64,000 nt of DNA, taken from the NCBI GenBank assembly GCA_004335835.1, contig RWJK01000301.1, positions 1-64,000 on the forward strand. The letters are read 5' to 3'. The DNA is from Scenedesmus sp. ARA3. Lineage: Eukaryota; Chlorophyta; Chlorophyceae; Sphaeropleales; Scenedesmaceae. Positions 11,110 through 23,000 of this stretch are shown here, one piece after another (the first letter of the stretch is position 1; every line of letters begins with the position of its first letter). A model generated the notes under the pieces. That model ran no database searches and was not told where the DNA came from. It worked only from the letters and a program-made list of their open reading frames with translations. A program made the position numbers and the translations under genes.

Positions 11110-13821
11110 TGCGACTGTTGCCGCGGACATTGCAGCGCACAGGACGGCTGAGTTCACTGTGCTGCTGCCGCCTGGCGCCACTGAGCTGAGGATGCAGCTG
11201 CAACGCCCTGCCTTCATCTTCGGCACCGCATACCAGCCAGAGACAGCCCCAGACCCGCAGTGGTACGAGGACACCACTGCAGCCATGTTCTGGGGTGAGT
11301 GGCTGGGGCAAAGTGCAGGCGCTGGTTGCTTGCGCAACACCCCTGTCATGCCTCTGCCCCCAGCTGTCAATGCCAACGTCACAGATCCTGACTCACTGCG
11401 CTGTCTTTACTTGTGTTTATGTGTGCTCTGCACCCTGTGGCCAGGCATGACTCCGGAAAATGCGTTCAAGTGGTTCAACTACGAGCCCCAGCCGGGCAAC
11501 ACCAGCGAGGCGAGGGCCCTGCTGGAGTCGCGATACATCGGCTTTGCGCAGCAGCAGCGCATGCCCGTGGTGCGCGGCCACACACTGGAGTGGCTCAAGG
11601 ATGAGGAAGGTGCGCGGGCTGGCAGGCACAACGCAGGCAGGCAGGCCGGGATCTAGTCATGCAGCTGTGGCAGCCGCAAGCATGCAGCGCTTTGGCTTGC
11701 AGTCCCTGCAGGGCAGCTGCTGAGAGAATCTGCCTAGTGAACCACACAGGTGAGGCACAAACCAACAAATTTGTGCTGTCTTTGCAGGCGACAACTTCTG
11801 GCCACGCCACCTCAACTGCTCCGAGTACGTGGCGGCGCTCAAGGAGCGCATCACCCGCGATGTGGGCGCATTCCGCGGCAAGTTCACCACCTACGACGTG
11901 TTCAACGAGGTCATCAAGTTCCCCGGCATGCTGGATCAGTGTGACCTGTGGGACACGGCCTTCCCAGGTGACACGTGATGGCACACTTTGGCGTGCGGTG
12001 CCGCAGCAGCAGCAGCAGCAGTCTGCTGGCTGACCGCGTGCAGTTCAAGTCATGAACATGCCATATGCTGCCAATGCATCTGTGCAGCTATCGTAACCCC
12101 ACATGCAAATGGGCTTGGAGACATGTATGCAGCAGTCTTTTTTGACAAGCGCTTTCACAGTAGCCTTGCCGCACCTGCTACGCGCACCGCCTGCAGATGC
12201 GTTCAAGTGGGCCCACGAGGCCGACCCAGATGCCAAGTGAGTGCACGCAGGCGGCCACCCTGATTGGCCATGCCATCTGCAGTACAGCTGTTGCCGTGGA
12301 CGCTGCAGCTTGTGCAGTCAATGTGTGGCTACAAGTGCAACCTGAGAGCTGAGGTAGCGCAGCTCTGCTTGGGTGTGCAGCAGGAAGAACAACACCCAAT
12401 TTCATCAGAATAAAAGTGAGATGCCTGCCCGCCTCTCCCCTGCTGCACCCCTGCCAGGCTGTGCATCAACGACTTCTCCCTCATCGAGGCCGACGCGGGC
12501 CCAAAGATGATCAAGCTGATCAATGAGCACCTGCTGCCGCATGGCGCGCCCATCCACTGCATCGGCATCCAGGCGCACCTCACCATTGACGGCATCAACA
12601 TGACGCACATGAAGCAGAACCTGGACCTGCTGGCAGGTGAGGCACACATGCTGTTCCCAGCCAGCAGCATGTAGCAGCAGCAGCAGCTGGTGGCACTCGG
12701 CCCAGGCTGGCGGTGCATGCAGACAGCATAGCAACTGGCGGTGCATGCAGACAGCATAGCTGTGGCCTCTCCTCCAATGCAGGTGCAGTGGCACATGCAC
12801 GCCCGGGTTTAATTGTCAGCAGTCGACGTTGACTGCCCATGGTGTGGCTGCTGCCAGGCCTGCTGGCAAGTGCAGCCTGCCCACCAGCAAATTGACAACA
12901 GCTCCATGCGCAGGCCTGCCACACAGCAGGCAGATCTGCCGCCCCTGCCACCCACCTGCCGCAGGTGGGCCGCAGTGCGGCACCTCTCTGCACTTTGATG
13001 CATACCCAGAACATGGATCCCAAACTGACTTGCTGCTGCTGCTGCTGCTGCCTGCATCTGCAGAGACGGGACTGGCGCTGTACATCACCGAGTTCAGCCT
13101 CTTCAGCACCTGGGAGGGGCCCAATGGCAGGCCCATCAGCTACCTGGACGAGGACACGCAGGCAGACACCACAGTAGCTCTGTTCAGGCTGTGGTACAGC
13201 CACCCTGCCGTGCGCGGCATCTTCATGTGGGGCTGGTGGGACGCCAACATGTGGGTGCAGGACGCGGGCATATACAGGTGAGCAGCAGCAGCAGCACAGG
13301 CCTGCCTGCACCTAACAGCGCAGAGTGGAAGCTGTCAAAATGTCAGTGCATCAAACTGCAGAATGCTGGCAGGCGTGTCGTATCACCGTTGTATGCCAGC
13401 CAGCATCCCTGCGGGCAAGAGCAGGCCAAAGCATGTGGGTCACGTGTTTTGAACTTGCTGCAATCATGCACAAACACATGCGTGCGACCTTCTGCTGAGC
13501 CGTTGCCGTCCCGCTGCATGCTGCAGGGCCGACAAGACGCCAAAGAAGGCAGCAGCAGCCATCCAGGCGCTGTGGGAAAGCGAGTGGTCCAGCCAGGTGT
13601 ATGTGCCGCAGCCGAGTGACGGCTTTGCCACCTTCCGCGGCTTCTTTGGCTCATATGACTGGAGCTATGTTGATGCTGATGGGGCCACGCAGCGCGGCGT
13701 GGTGCACTTTGGCAAGGGCAGGCGGCGACGCGCTGCAGTGCTGCTGGGCAGCAGGGAGAGGAGCCTTGCTGGGGAAGCATCAGCAGCGGTGCAGCGTGAG
13801 GCAGGGGCGTGGCCAAAGTAG
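10495..13821 (+). CDS. Secreted glycoside hydrolase family 10 protein (endo-beta-1,4-xylanase-like)
   Basis: Eight exons: 10495-10579, 11046-11294, 11445-11609, 11788-11967, 12197-12236, 12458-12636, 13064-13277, 13527-13821. All are in phase, giving 468 aa. The start ATG gives a signal peptide (hydrophobic core LILLLALGL, residues ~14-22), followed by a short poly-Gln tract encoded by CAG repeats. The (beta/alpha)8 GH10 barrel shows FGTAYQPETAP, NAFKWFNYEPQPG, RGHTLEW, the acid/base Glu ~207 in YDVFNEV, and the nucleophile Glu ~309 in LYITEF. GWWDANMW closes the barrel. These agree with plant and algal GH10 enzymes acting on xylan-type wall glycans. No carbohydrate-binding module is seen. 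The last ~35 residues (Arg/Ala/Glu-rich) derive from a DNA repeat also present near 18.4 kb, so the native C-terminus may have been replaced. The actual substrate is unknown. Confidence 0.9.
12706..12761. repeat. Tandem duplication, unit about 28 bp, in GH10 intron 6
   Basis: The sequence CTGGCGGTGCATGCAGACAG plus flanking bases occurs twice in direct succession inside the intron between 12636 and 13064. It is non-coding and probably a simple slippage duplication. Confidence 0.8.
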
Positions 13822-13855
13822 CCGGCTGCAGCAGCGGCGGCAGCAGCCAGTGGTA
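13708..13855 (+). repeat. Dispersed repeat, copy A (overlaps GH10 last exon and 3' UTR)
   Basis: This segment aligns along its length with 18360-18513 apart from small indels. Shared blocks include TTGGCAA-R-GGCAGGCGGCG, GTGCTGCTGGGCAGC, TGCTGGGGAAGCA and AGGCAGGGGCGTGGCCAAAG followed by TAGCCGGCTGCAGCAGC. In this copy the repeat begins within codons of the GH10 last exon and supplies the stop codon at 13819-13821. The origin is unknown; no terminal inverted repeats or target-site duplications were recognised. Confidence 0.8.
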
Positions 13856-14686
13856 CGATGCTGCCATGGCAGCTGCACTTTGCGCACAACAAAGAGATAG
13901 GCACTGCGCGGTGTGTTTGTTGGTCATGTTTTTGCTGCCTTGGACCCTGCAAGGTTGCGCTGTTGGCAGCTGCTGAACTGCTGGGTTGCATTGCATGCAG
14001 TAGCTGCTTTTGTGGCTGCGCTGCTTTGGCGGATCATGTTGATTGTAGTATGTTTTGTTTTGGTGACTCACCGTCAAATGCCTGGCAGCATTCTATCACG
14101 AGGCCTCAGGCCCACGTGCTTGACATTTGGGCCTCAGCAGTGTATGTTAAGAGCAGCACTGCCTAATTAACACAGCAATCAGCAAGCTATGCTTGAAACA
14201 ATGGCCCGCTGCGCACTGGGTGTGTCGTGAGAGACGGGCCTGGGGGAGACATACCATGTGGCACAATGGCCCACTGACAATCACCAGTAGTGCTATTACA
14301 GTCACTGAGTGTGCAGCACAAACTCCGGTGCATAGTAGTGCTGGTGGAACAGATACGTTGTCTCATTGCAAAATCTTTTGCAACTCTACTGAATAGAACG
14401 GACCTGCCGGACACTTCGGAAAGCCCGCCATGAAGCCCGCCTCATCAGAAGCAGCAGAAACAGGAACCGCCATCTGCTGCTAACGTTGCATGCTTCGGCG
14501 CGGTATACATGCCACTAGCGACTTACTAAGCAAGCTTGAGAATCAAGCACGGCCAGGCTGCTGATGCTCGCTGGCATTGGAGACCCACAGCTGATTGGGC
14601 TGCACCCCCACGAGTACCAACATCGCCATTCTTAGCTTTGAAGCAAACCGATCAACCACCACGTCGATAGGTCTGATTAATTTGTA
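13822..14686. other. Intergenic between GH10 and the coiled-coil gene
   Basis: No gene is supported. It contains the end of the dispersed repeat, then sequence with no recognised motif. Confidence 0.5.
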
Positions 14687-15158
14687 ATGCCGCGCAAGGT
14701 CCCTTCTAGAGAAGTACGTGAGCTGCAGGCCGATCTGCAGCACCGGCTGTCTCAAGTGTCCCAGCTGCAGCAAGAACAGAGGGAGCTGCAAATGCAGGTA
14801 GATTAAGCTTCCGTGCTTGTTCATGCAGTGCTTGTTCACCGCAGCTGACGCAGCTGCCTGCAAGGGCATGCTTTGCTTGCAGCAGCAGGAGAAGCAGCAG
14901 CAGCAGCAGCAGCAGCGCACATGCAACAGTAGCAACATCATCAGGGCATCTGCAGCAGCATCGCGTCAGACCATAGCCTGCACACCAGTGCGGCTAAAAT
15001 ATCGTAGTCCAGAGGCGTCTGTGTGAGCTGCTGCCAATCTGTGGTTGCAATCTGTGATGGCATCCGTGCCGCACGCAGCATGACGCGCTGGTAGCCTTTG
15101 TCGATCTGCTGGGCTGGCTGAGAGATCAGCACGCACAGCAACAAGCAAGTGGGGAGTC

Positions 15159-15200
<42 letters not shown>

Positions 15201-17194
15201 ATCGCTGGCTTCCCTCGGCAACACCAGCAAACTGCTGCTGCTTGATCAGCTGCGCTACCTGCCATACAGTGGCGCTGGGAGCGATGCCACAGCACAAACA
15301 TCAGAAGCAGCAGCAGCGCCACATTGTGAAGGCCTACAGCGTGTTGAGGGTGAGGCGGCGGCCAGCAGCCTTGAGCAGCGCATTGCCCCGCAGGGTGACC
15401 CCATGTACTGGCTGCGCTGGATGCTGGCACAGGTGCGACTCTGGTGTCTACCAGTGATCAATATAGATGCTATTTGCTGTATCGCTGCCTGCGTCACACA
15501 TTTTTCTCCTGGCGATGCTGCCCAGGCAATCGTCCACCGAGGTCTGTAGGGCAGCAGTGCTCCTTGCAACAGAATGCAACCTTGTGGATGTGTTGTCATG
15601 GAGAGACAGTCTAACCGTCACGCGCTGTGTCAAGAGCAGCACTCTGCTCTCCAACGCACGTGCCCTCACTGCCTATGAAACATGCACAGCCATTGTATGC
15701 AAGTTAAGTTGCGGCTTTGCTGGCCGTGTTGCTGTTGTGACGCCTGCTGCCTTGCTGCTGGTGCGCGTGTGTTGGCTGCAGCCACTGCACCCTGAGGCCT
15801 ACACCATCACTGTGGAGCAGCTGACAGCCCACTATAAACAGGTAGGCATGTGTGAACCAGCAGCATGGCATCGGCAGCAGCAAGAACGTGCCAGCAGCAG
15901 TTGTCTGGCGCACTGGGCGCGGGCTAAGCATAATGTAATCAGACTGACAGCTGCGCAAGACAGCAAGTGATGGCATCTACAGCACACGTTGTGCCATGCG
16001 CGCTGTTCCGAACTGCCTAGCCGTGCCTGATATGGACGACGCCTGTGGCAGCTAATCCTGTGCAGGAACCTGCAGCAGGTTCGCATGCCACCGCGGAGGC
16101 TCACACAGCGCCTTGCTAAGTAGTAAGCATCACAACTCGCGTATGCTGTGCCGTGCCTGGCTGCCGCTGCCATCATGCTGCAGACTCTGCGAGAGCTGAG
16201 CATGCTGCTGCACCAGCTGGGCCATGGGCCTGGCTCCGCGCCTGCACACAGCAGCAGCGATGCCGGCACAGCAGCAGAGCAGCAGTCAGACAGCGCTGAT
16301 GCCGCGCAGGATCCATACATACGCATGGCAAAGCTGATACTGGAGCATGGGCACCTGATGGTGTCTGAGATTGTGACTGGCCGCGCTTACGTGCTGGGTG
16401 CATTCTGCATGACGCACCCAGAGACAGGCAAGGCCAGGGCTGAGCATGACGTGGGGCGCTACAGGCGGGCGGTGCAGCAGATCAAGCTGAAGCCGGAGCA
16501 GGTGGCTGACATGTGCGGCGTGATGAAGGTGTTTGAGCGCATCTATGCGCCAATAGCTGCGCAGCGGCGGGAGCTGCAACTCGAGCTGGGCTTGCAGCCG
16601 GCTGGCACAACCGCTGGTGCTGCTGCTGCTGCTGCTGGTGGCGGCAGCTTCATGCAAGGCAACTCCAGCAGCAGCAGCGGGGCTGGCGGCAGCAGCAAGA
16701 GCGGGGCTGGCGGCAACATCAGCAGCAGGGCTGGCGGCAGCCGGGCTGGTGGCAGCAGCAGCAGCAGCAGCAGCAGGTGTACAGAGGCTGATGTGCAGCC
16801 GCCAAGCAGCATGCTGCAGCACCTGACGGAGTCTGATGTCAAAGCACAGAAGCTGCGGCGGCTGCAGCTGCTGCTGGCCAAGGAGGGCATGATCTCCACA
16901 GGCATAGGCCAGCTGCTGGGCGGGACGCTGGAGCTGCCGCAGCTGGCGCGGCTGATGGTGCTGATGGAGTATCCTTTGCAGTGGGTGACGTTTGGGTTGA
17001 CAGTGGTGGAGATGCAGCAGCAGGGCATGCTGCAGCAGGGCCAGCAGCAACAGCAGCAGCAGCAGCAGCAGCATCGGAAGCAGCAGCAAGGGCTGCAGAG
17101 GCAGGCACGGCGCCAGCAGCAGGTGGTGCTGTCAAAGAAGCTTGTATCATCCGTGAGGAAGAAGCTTGAGGTATGCAGCATCAGCCACGTGTGA
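14687..17194 (+). CDS. Unknown coiled-coil, Gln/Ser-rich protein
   Basis: I do not recognise a named family. Proposed exons: 14687-14797, 15079-15432, 15782-15841, 16184-17194, in phase, giving about 511 residues. The N-terminal ~45 residues (PSREVRELQADLQHRLSQVS and following) form Leu heptads like a leucine zipper, but without a clear basic region. A poly-Gln run is encoded by CAG repeats at 15160-15200. A conserved-looking helical core follows, with HLMVSEIVTGRAYVLGAFC and KLKPEQVADMCGVMKVFERI, then Gly/Ser-rich and Gln-rich segments. The pattern (coiled coil, then a helical segment with LxPEQV) recalls algal bZIP-associated regulators, but that is inference. Exons 2 and 3 and the 3' end are uncertain: the last exon may splice at a donor at 17171 to an unseen exon instead of stopping at 17192-17194. 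Confidence 0.5.
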
Positions 17195-17214
17195 TGCTGG
17201 CCGGGAGTCAGTGA

Positions 17215-17257
17215 ATGAGTGAGTGAGTGAGTGAGTGAGTGAGTGAGTGAGTGAGTG
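17215..17257. repeat. (GAGT)n tetranucleotide microsatellite
   Basis: About ten perfect GAGT units immediately downstream of the coiled-coil gene's stop codon. Each unit also contains GTGAGT, the consensus 5' splice-site hexamer, so the tract is a run of overlapping potential donors. Confidence 0.95.
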
Positions 17258-18070
17258 GCTACCCAGGGCACTCTACAGCGCCTGGGTACGTTGAGCCTGG
17301 AGAGGGTGTGTGTGGGCAGGGGGCGGCGCCCCTGGGCTCCACCCCCTCTACCTGTCCGCCTTTGGTTTCTGCTGTGAATTAGTTCATTTGCGCACTCATG
17401 CCACCTGTGCAACTTGATGTCAGGGATGCTGCGTGTGTAGGTTTGCGAGCCAGTGCACAGAGCTAGGGACGTGTTTGTGGGAAGGTCCGCATCTCGCACT
17501 GTGAGGTAACGGTTGCATGGCAGGCGTGTTGAGACATCGCCGTCTGGCCATCGTACTTTAAAACCCAGGTCTGAGAGCAAAATGGCACTGGCGCCTCAGC
17601 TGTTGTGTATGGCCTTCAATTATCAGGGACCCAGCGGATTGTGGGAGTCAGCGACGGTGGTGCACAGTTTAATGCATGTGCTGATAGCATGGTGGCAGCT
17701 GTCAGTTTCACCACATCTGTGGGGGTATCGAGGGCTCTTAACTGCGCCGTAGCGTTGTAGCTGCTTGTGTGTCGGCGCTACGCCAAGCCTACATCCTATA
17801 GCTAGCTTCTTGGTGTATGGAGACACTTGTGCTGGTCAAGCATATGTGGCTATATCTGTGATCCGTCTGGTCGCAATGCTGCAGCCATTGCTCAGTATGG
17901 TGTGAATGCATATCAAACTTGCCAAGCCATCTGTGCGGTGTGCCACAGCTGCAGCAACGCCGTGCTATGCGCCATACGGCAGCTGGCCGTTTGAGGGTGC
18001 TGGGAGCCGTGGACAGCTGCCGGTGTGTCTGAGGCAGTAGTGGGGTTGTCGCACTGCGGGAAACCTTGTC

Positions 18071-18198
18071 GATGGTGTGTGGTTGTGTATCGCCGCCGGC
18101 ATGTGCGTGTGAGGTAGAACCACCACTTTATGGCACTGCAGTCACTGTGCACGTGTATTGCCGATGGTGTGTGGTGGTGTACCGCCGCCGGCATGTGC
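18071..18198. repeat. 36-bp direct repeat, two copies 92 bp apart
   Basis: 18071-18106 and 18163-18198 share GATGGTGTGTGG, then CGCCGCCGGCATGTGC, with only two mismatches over 36 bases. Intergenic; function unknown. Confidence 0.85.
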
Positions 18199-18359
18199 TT
18201 GACACTTTTAGGGTCTACATGAGTGTGCCATTCATCACAAATTAACCATCAGCAAGGGGGGAGCTGCTCATTGAAGGGCAGAGTACATGATACAACCAGC
18301 ATGCGTTCTTGCACACTAGCACCGGGTTCACATGTCGCCCAACCACATCTGTGCACAGC

Positions 18360-18513
18360 TGCTTGGCAAAGGCAGGCGGCGCGCATGCCGCGCAGCGGTG
18401 CTGCTGGGCAGCGCAGCGAGACGTGCTGGGGAAGCAGCAGCAGTGCTGCAGCTAGAGGCAGGGGCGTGGCCAAAGTAGCCGGCTGCAGCAGCAGCAGGCT
18501 GCCGGGCGGCTGC
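18360..18513 (+). repeat. Dispersed repeat, copy B
   Basis: Homologous to 13708-13855, the GH10 C-terminal coding and 3' UTR segment. Here no GH10 catalytic sequence is recognisable upstream, so this is either a second insertion of a short repeat family or a remnant of a duplicated GH10 3' end. It has no intact reading frame of its own. Confidence 0.8.
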
Positions 18514-20031
18514 CGCCGTGAGCGGTAACAGCCTGTTACACAATCAGCTGGTGATGTCATGTTGTTTGATTGTTGGTGCCGGTGCTTGGTTAGCCATACG
18601 TCAATTTGTTTAGGGGCCTATTGAGTTGCAGTAGTGGCGCTTGTTGCAACAGCTGGGGTGCATTGCCTGCAAGTGTAGCTGTGAGTGTCGTGCTACGCAG
18701 GTAGTTCGCTACTGTGCTGCGGCTGTCTGTGTTGAATGAGTTGGGTCAGAACTTTCCCATCCCGTTGCCGTCACATCCCTGCACACGCATGGTGGTCAGG
18801 ATTGAGGCCAGCCACCATCCCAGTCACATGCAATGGAAAGGAGGACGGCGCTGCACAGCTCGAATGACCCTTCTGCAGTTACAACTGGAACTGGGGTGAT
18901 ACGCCATGTTTGACATTTAAGCTGCCCAGAGCCTGCCTTTGGCCAGAGCATAGCGCTACGCCAGAACTTCTGGTGCTTGCAGTACCCCAACCACGCCATC
19001 TTCAAATATCACAACTTCACCACACCGGCAGCCAGTCAGGACTGGGGCATGCCAGCGCATCTCTTTGGCTGCTACCGGCAACTCACAATGCATGCCGTGG
19101 ATAGTGCTGCGTGGCACCACATGTCAGCCCAACCTTTGGGCAGTGCATCATGCACTGGCATGCTGCCAGGCTGCACAGAAATCCCTGTGTGCTGCCGTCA
19201 GTCAACTTGGACGTACGTTTGACAACCCAAGCCTCCAAATTTACATGTCCGAAACAAGTGCACCCCGAAGCACAATATGACACAGCATGCACTCTCATAC
19301 AGGCCGCCCTCAGCTGCTAAACACGAGCAACATGTAACAACCTAACACGCAGCGTGCATGTACCAGCTGCGCGCATGCAGTGTACCAGCAGCATAGAGCG
19401 TCTTCTCAAGACATGCAAACCCACACAATCCGCATGCAGGCAGTGCAGTACAACCACTACTCAACTATATAGGACGTGCTGGACTCCGTCCTTGCCCGAC
19501 GCATCTCCTACAGTACGGGGTGCAATCAACATGTTCTGTAAAGATGCGGCAACTTCATGCGTTGTTTGAATCAGCGCCCAGGTGTGCTCAGGTGGCACAC
19601 CTTACCTTTCGAAAATAACAGCCAAGGTACAGTGTCAAGTTATAACAGCAAAGCCTGATCACTGCAGCACCTGCACAACTCAAGGTATGGCACACAAGAA
19701 AGCCACAAGAAAGCAGCACGTGCACAGCTAGCGGAGCTGCAAGTATGCACCTGCCTTGGCACTGAGGACATGGCCTCACACAAACAAGGCAGGTGTGTCC
19801 CAGATACAAGCACGACAACACAAAGACGAAACAAAGCACACCTTTTGCCCAACCTCAGGCGCCATATGCTGAGCCCTGGCCTGTTTGTGCTATTCATGCA
19901 TTGCTGCATTGCATTGCTGCCTCTCGCGCATGCACACATGAAAGCATGAGCAGCCATGCTGCTGCCAGCTCTCAAAGTATACCGCACCAGCAGTCATCTC
20001 TGGCAGGCTGGCCACATGATTGTCGGCGGCT

Positions 20032-23000
20032 TCACAGGCGCCCAAAGCGTCCACCTCCGCCGCCACCGCGGGCGCCACCCCGGGCGCCACCCAACCCACC
20101 TGCCGCAGGCCGCGTCGCGGGCATGCTGGGGCGGGTGCTGGGCACGTACGTAGGCCGCGTTGTTGGCATGCTGGGCCGAGTTGTTGGCCTGGTGGTCGGC
20201 ATGCTAGGCCGGGTGGTGGGGTAGCTGGGGCGTGTTGTGGGCATGCTGGGGCGCGTGGTTGGGGTGCTGGGCCTGGTTGTCGGCATGCTAGGGCGAGTAG
20301 TCGGCATGCTGGGGCGAGTTTCTGGCATGCTTGGGCGGGTGGTGGGCAGGTTGGCTGCGGGGCGGCTCACCCAGGAGGGCTGCTCGCCGATGGATGGCCG
20401 GGAGCCGCCGCCGTTGCCGCCTGGCAGCAGCTGCCCAGGGCCAGCGGGCCGGCCTGCATGTTGCGCAGCGCGGCAGAAGCATGTTGCGGTGCCTTAGTCA
20501 GGAGCCTGCATGTGCAAGGGCTTGCGCAAGCTGTCTGGGATGTCAGACGCTCTGGCAGTCAGCTACCATCAGTGATGGTCTACCTGTACATGTTGCCATT
20601 TTGAGCCGTGACATGCTGCCTGTGCCTGCATACTGCATAGTGGCCCTGGCGTATGGCATTGTATGGTTATCGTGCGTAGTTCTAACAGGCAGTACAATGT
20701 CACATTGACTGCCGCGTGCCTCAGGTACGTATGAGTCACAATGTCTAATCATCCACTACATTGATAGTAACAGGTCCTGTTACACTGTGTCTAGCTGGCT
20801 GAAATGTTGGCTGGCGTCCTGCGGCGGCCGCAAGCCGCAGTGAGCTGGCCCTGCACGTGTGCCTATCTAGCTGCATGTGCTGCAGCTGAGCATGCACCTG
20901 CTGACTAAGCGCACTGGGTGGCTGCACCCTGTACACACCTGCCGGGCGTGTTGAGGGTGCACCGCCTGAGGCACCAGGCCCCCTGTGGATGGGGGTGGCG
21001 GGGCGGGTGGAGGGCCACGGCTTGCCGCCGGGCGGGCGCAGCGGCATGATGGGCTGGAAGCTGGGGGGCTGCAGTGCAAGGGAGGAGGGGGCGGGGCAGG
21101 CGGCGTGGGGCAGCAGTCGTGCAGGTAAGCACGGGCAGAAGGAACTCCACCCTGCCTCGTCTGGCTGGTGTGCAGAGAGAGCCAGCAAAGCTGCAGCTGG
21201 GCGGTGTACAACACATGATGCCCGGAGTGGCACACACAGAAAGGAATGCCGCACAACATGCTATTTCAAGTCCCTGCCACCACAGTGTTTGGGCTGCAAT
21301 GCTGCTGTAACCATTCCCACGTAAAGAAACAGCAGCAGCAGCAGCAGGTGCAATGCCAGGCGCCGCCTCACCCTGTTTCCTGGCCGCCAGCCAGGTAGGG
21401 GGCTCCCTGGGCGCCAGCCTGGCGGTGGCGGCCTGATGGGCAGCAGCGGCCCGGGGCGGTTGAAGATGGGCGGCTTCACCCAGCCGGGGCGCAGCGGGTT
21501 CCACAGCGGCAGCCACCAGCGCGGCCTGTAGTAGCCCCAGGAGTCGTCCCAGGAGTCGAAGCCATAGCCGGGGATGCCTGCAGCATATACGATGAGGGGC
21601 GCCACGTGACAGGGGTGAGGCAATGAGCACAGGTAATGTTACTTGCAGGTATCAAAGGTATGGGGCAAGTGTGTTGCACCAGGCTGTGGTGGTGACAGTA
21701 GGGGCACCAGGACAGCACTGCAGGGGCACAAAGACAGCACAGCAGCTGGCAGCTGCTGGTTTAAAATGTGTGGCAAGCGCACTGCCCTGCCACAGACTGC
21801 GGCTGCTGTGGCGAGTCGCGCCATGCTGCTCACTCACCGATGCACGTGTTGGCAAAGCTGCAGATGGATGCTGGGCCCTGCAGGGTGGCACAGCACAGAA
21901 ACGCAGTGGTCAGCAGGCATGCATCTGCAATGACCCCACAGCATTGCTAGAGCAGCAGCACTGCAACTGCATGCTCATGTGCTACGCCGCCGCCCTGCAA
22001 GCTGCATTTTGGCTGTTGTGTGGGCTGGCGCGCCTCACCCAGCAGGAGCCGCCCCACACGTTGAAGGGGTCGCATGTGCCACCCGATGAAATCAGTGTAG
22101 GACCTGCATACAGCAGCAACAGCAGCAGCAGCCACATGAATGGTAAGAGGTGTGCGTCACAGCTAGCCACAATTGCTATGCCATGTAGGAAGTCCGACAC
22201 AAGAACACTCCTTCCTGGGACAATCGCACAGCAGAAACAGCAGAAACAACACAGTGCTTGTGTCCTATGCTTGGTTCTGTGCCATGCAGCCTTCCATGCA
22301 GCGCACCTCCGTTGAAGATGTATGTGTTGCCAGATGAGTAGCTGCTGCTGCTGGGTGCCGGGCAGCCCACTGCAATGTACTCAAACATCACCGGGTACAC
22401 ATCACTGGTGAGGGGGCTGCTGCAGCTAGGGTCCATGGACACGAAGTAGCGGCCGTCGCTGTTGTCCATGCGCAGCACCGCGCTGTTGTCAGCAAGCACG
22501 GAGCGCGGTAGGCAGCACTGCCCAGGGTACTGCTGCTGCAGCTGCGCCAGGTCAACCACCAGCCCAGACTGCAGCGTGATGCCTGCAGCACGACAACAAC
22601 ACAGCAGCAACACGCACATGAGCCACACTCAGGGGACGCACTCAATTCTGGCACGATCAACATCGAGCGCAGGATGCGACAGAGGGGGTTGCAGTGACTG
22701 CCAGCAAGTGGCGCACAGCAATGACTGCAGTTGTCGGCTGGCTACATGCCGCAGCACTCGTCCAACCAGCCTGCTTGCTGCAGCGTGCTGCTGCGCTCAC
22801 TTGGCCCCGAGCTGATGGCCTTGGTGTTGGCCTCAGGCACCGCCATGCACTTGCCGCTGTAGCCTGCATCGCACAGCGGCGCTGCCGTGCTGCACACCAC
22901 ATTGGGGTCCTGCTTGTTTTGGGAGTCCACGCACCAGTCGTCAGGCAGCGCCAGCTGCAGGCCTGCGGGGCGCAGCAGCGAGAGCGGTAGTTAAAAGTTT

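Larger units (their letters stand above)
17195..20031. other. Gene-poor region with repeats
   Basis: Nearly 3 kb without a supportable gene. Contents: a (GAGT)n microsatellite at 17215-17257, a 36-bp direct repeat (18071 and 18163), and copy B of the dispersed repeat at 18360-18513. The right end should contain the 3' UTR of the minus-strand secreted protein gene ending at 20032. Open frames here are short and have no family resemblance. Confidence 0.5.

Noticed and set aside
18223..18528. Possible small gene at dispersed repeat copy B
   Set aside because: The frame is produced by the repeat itself and shares no reading frame with the GH10 tail across the whole segment.
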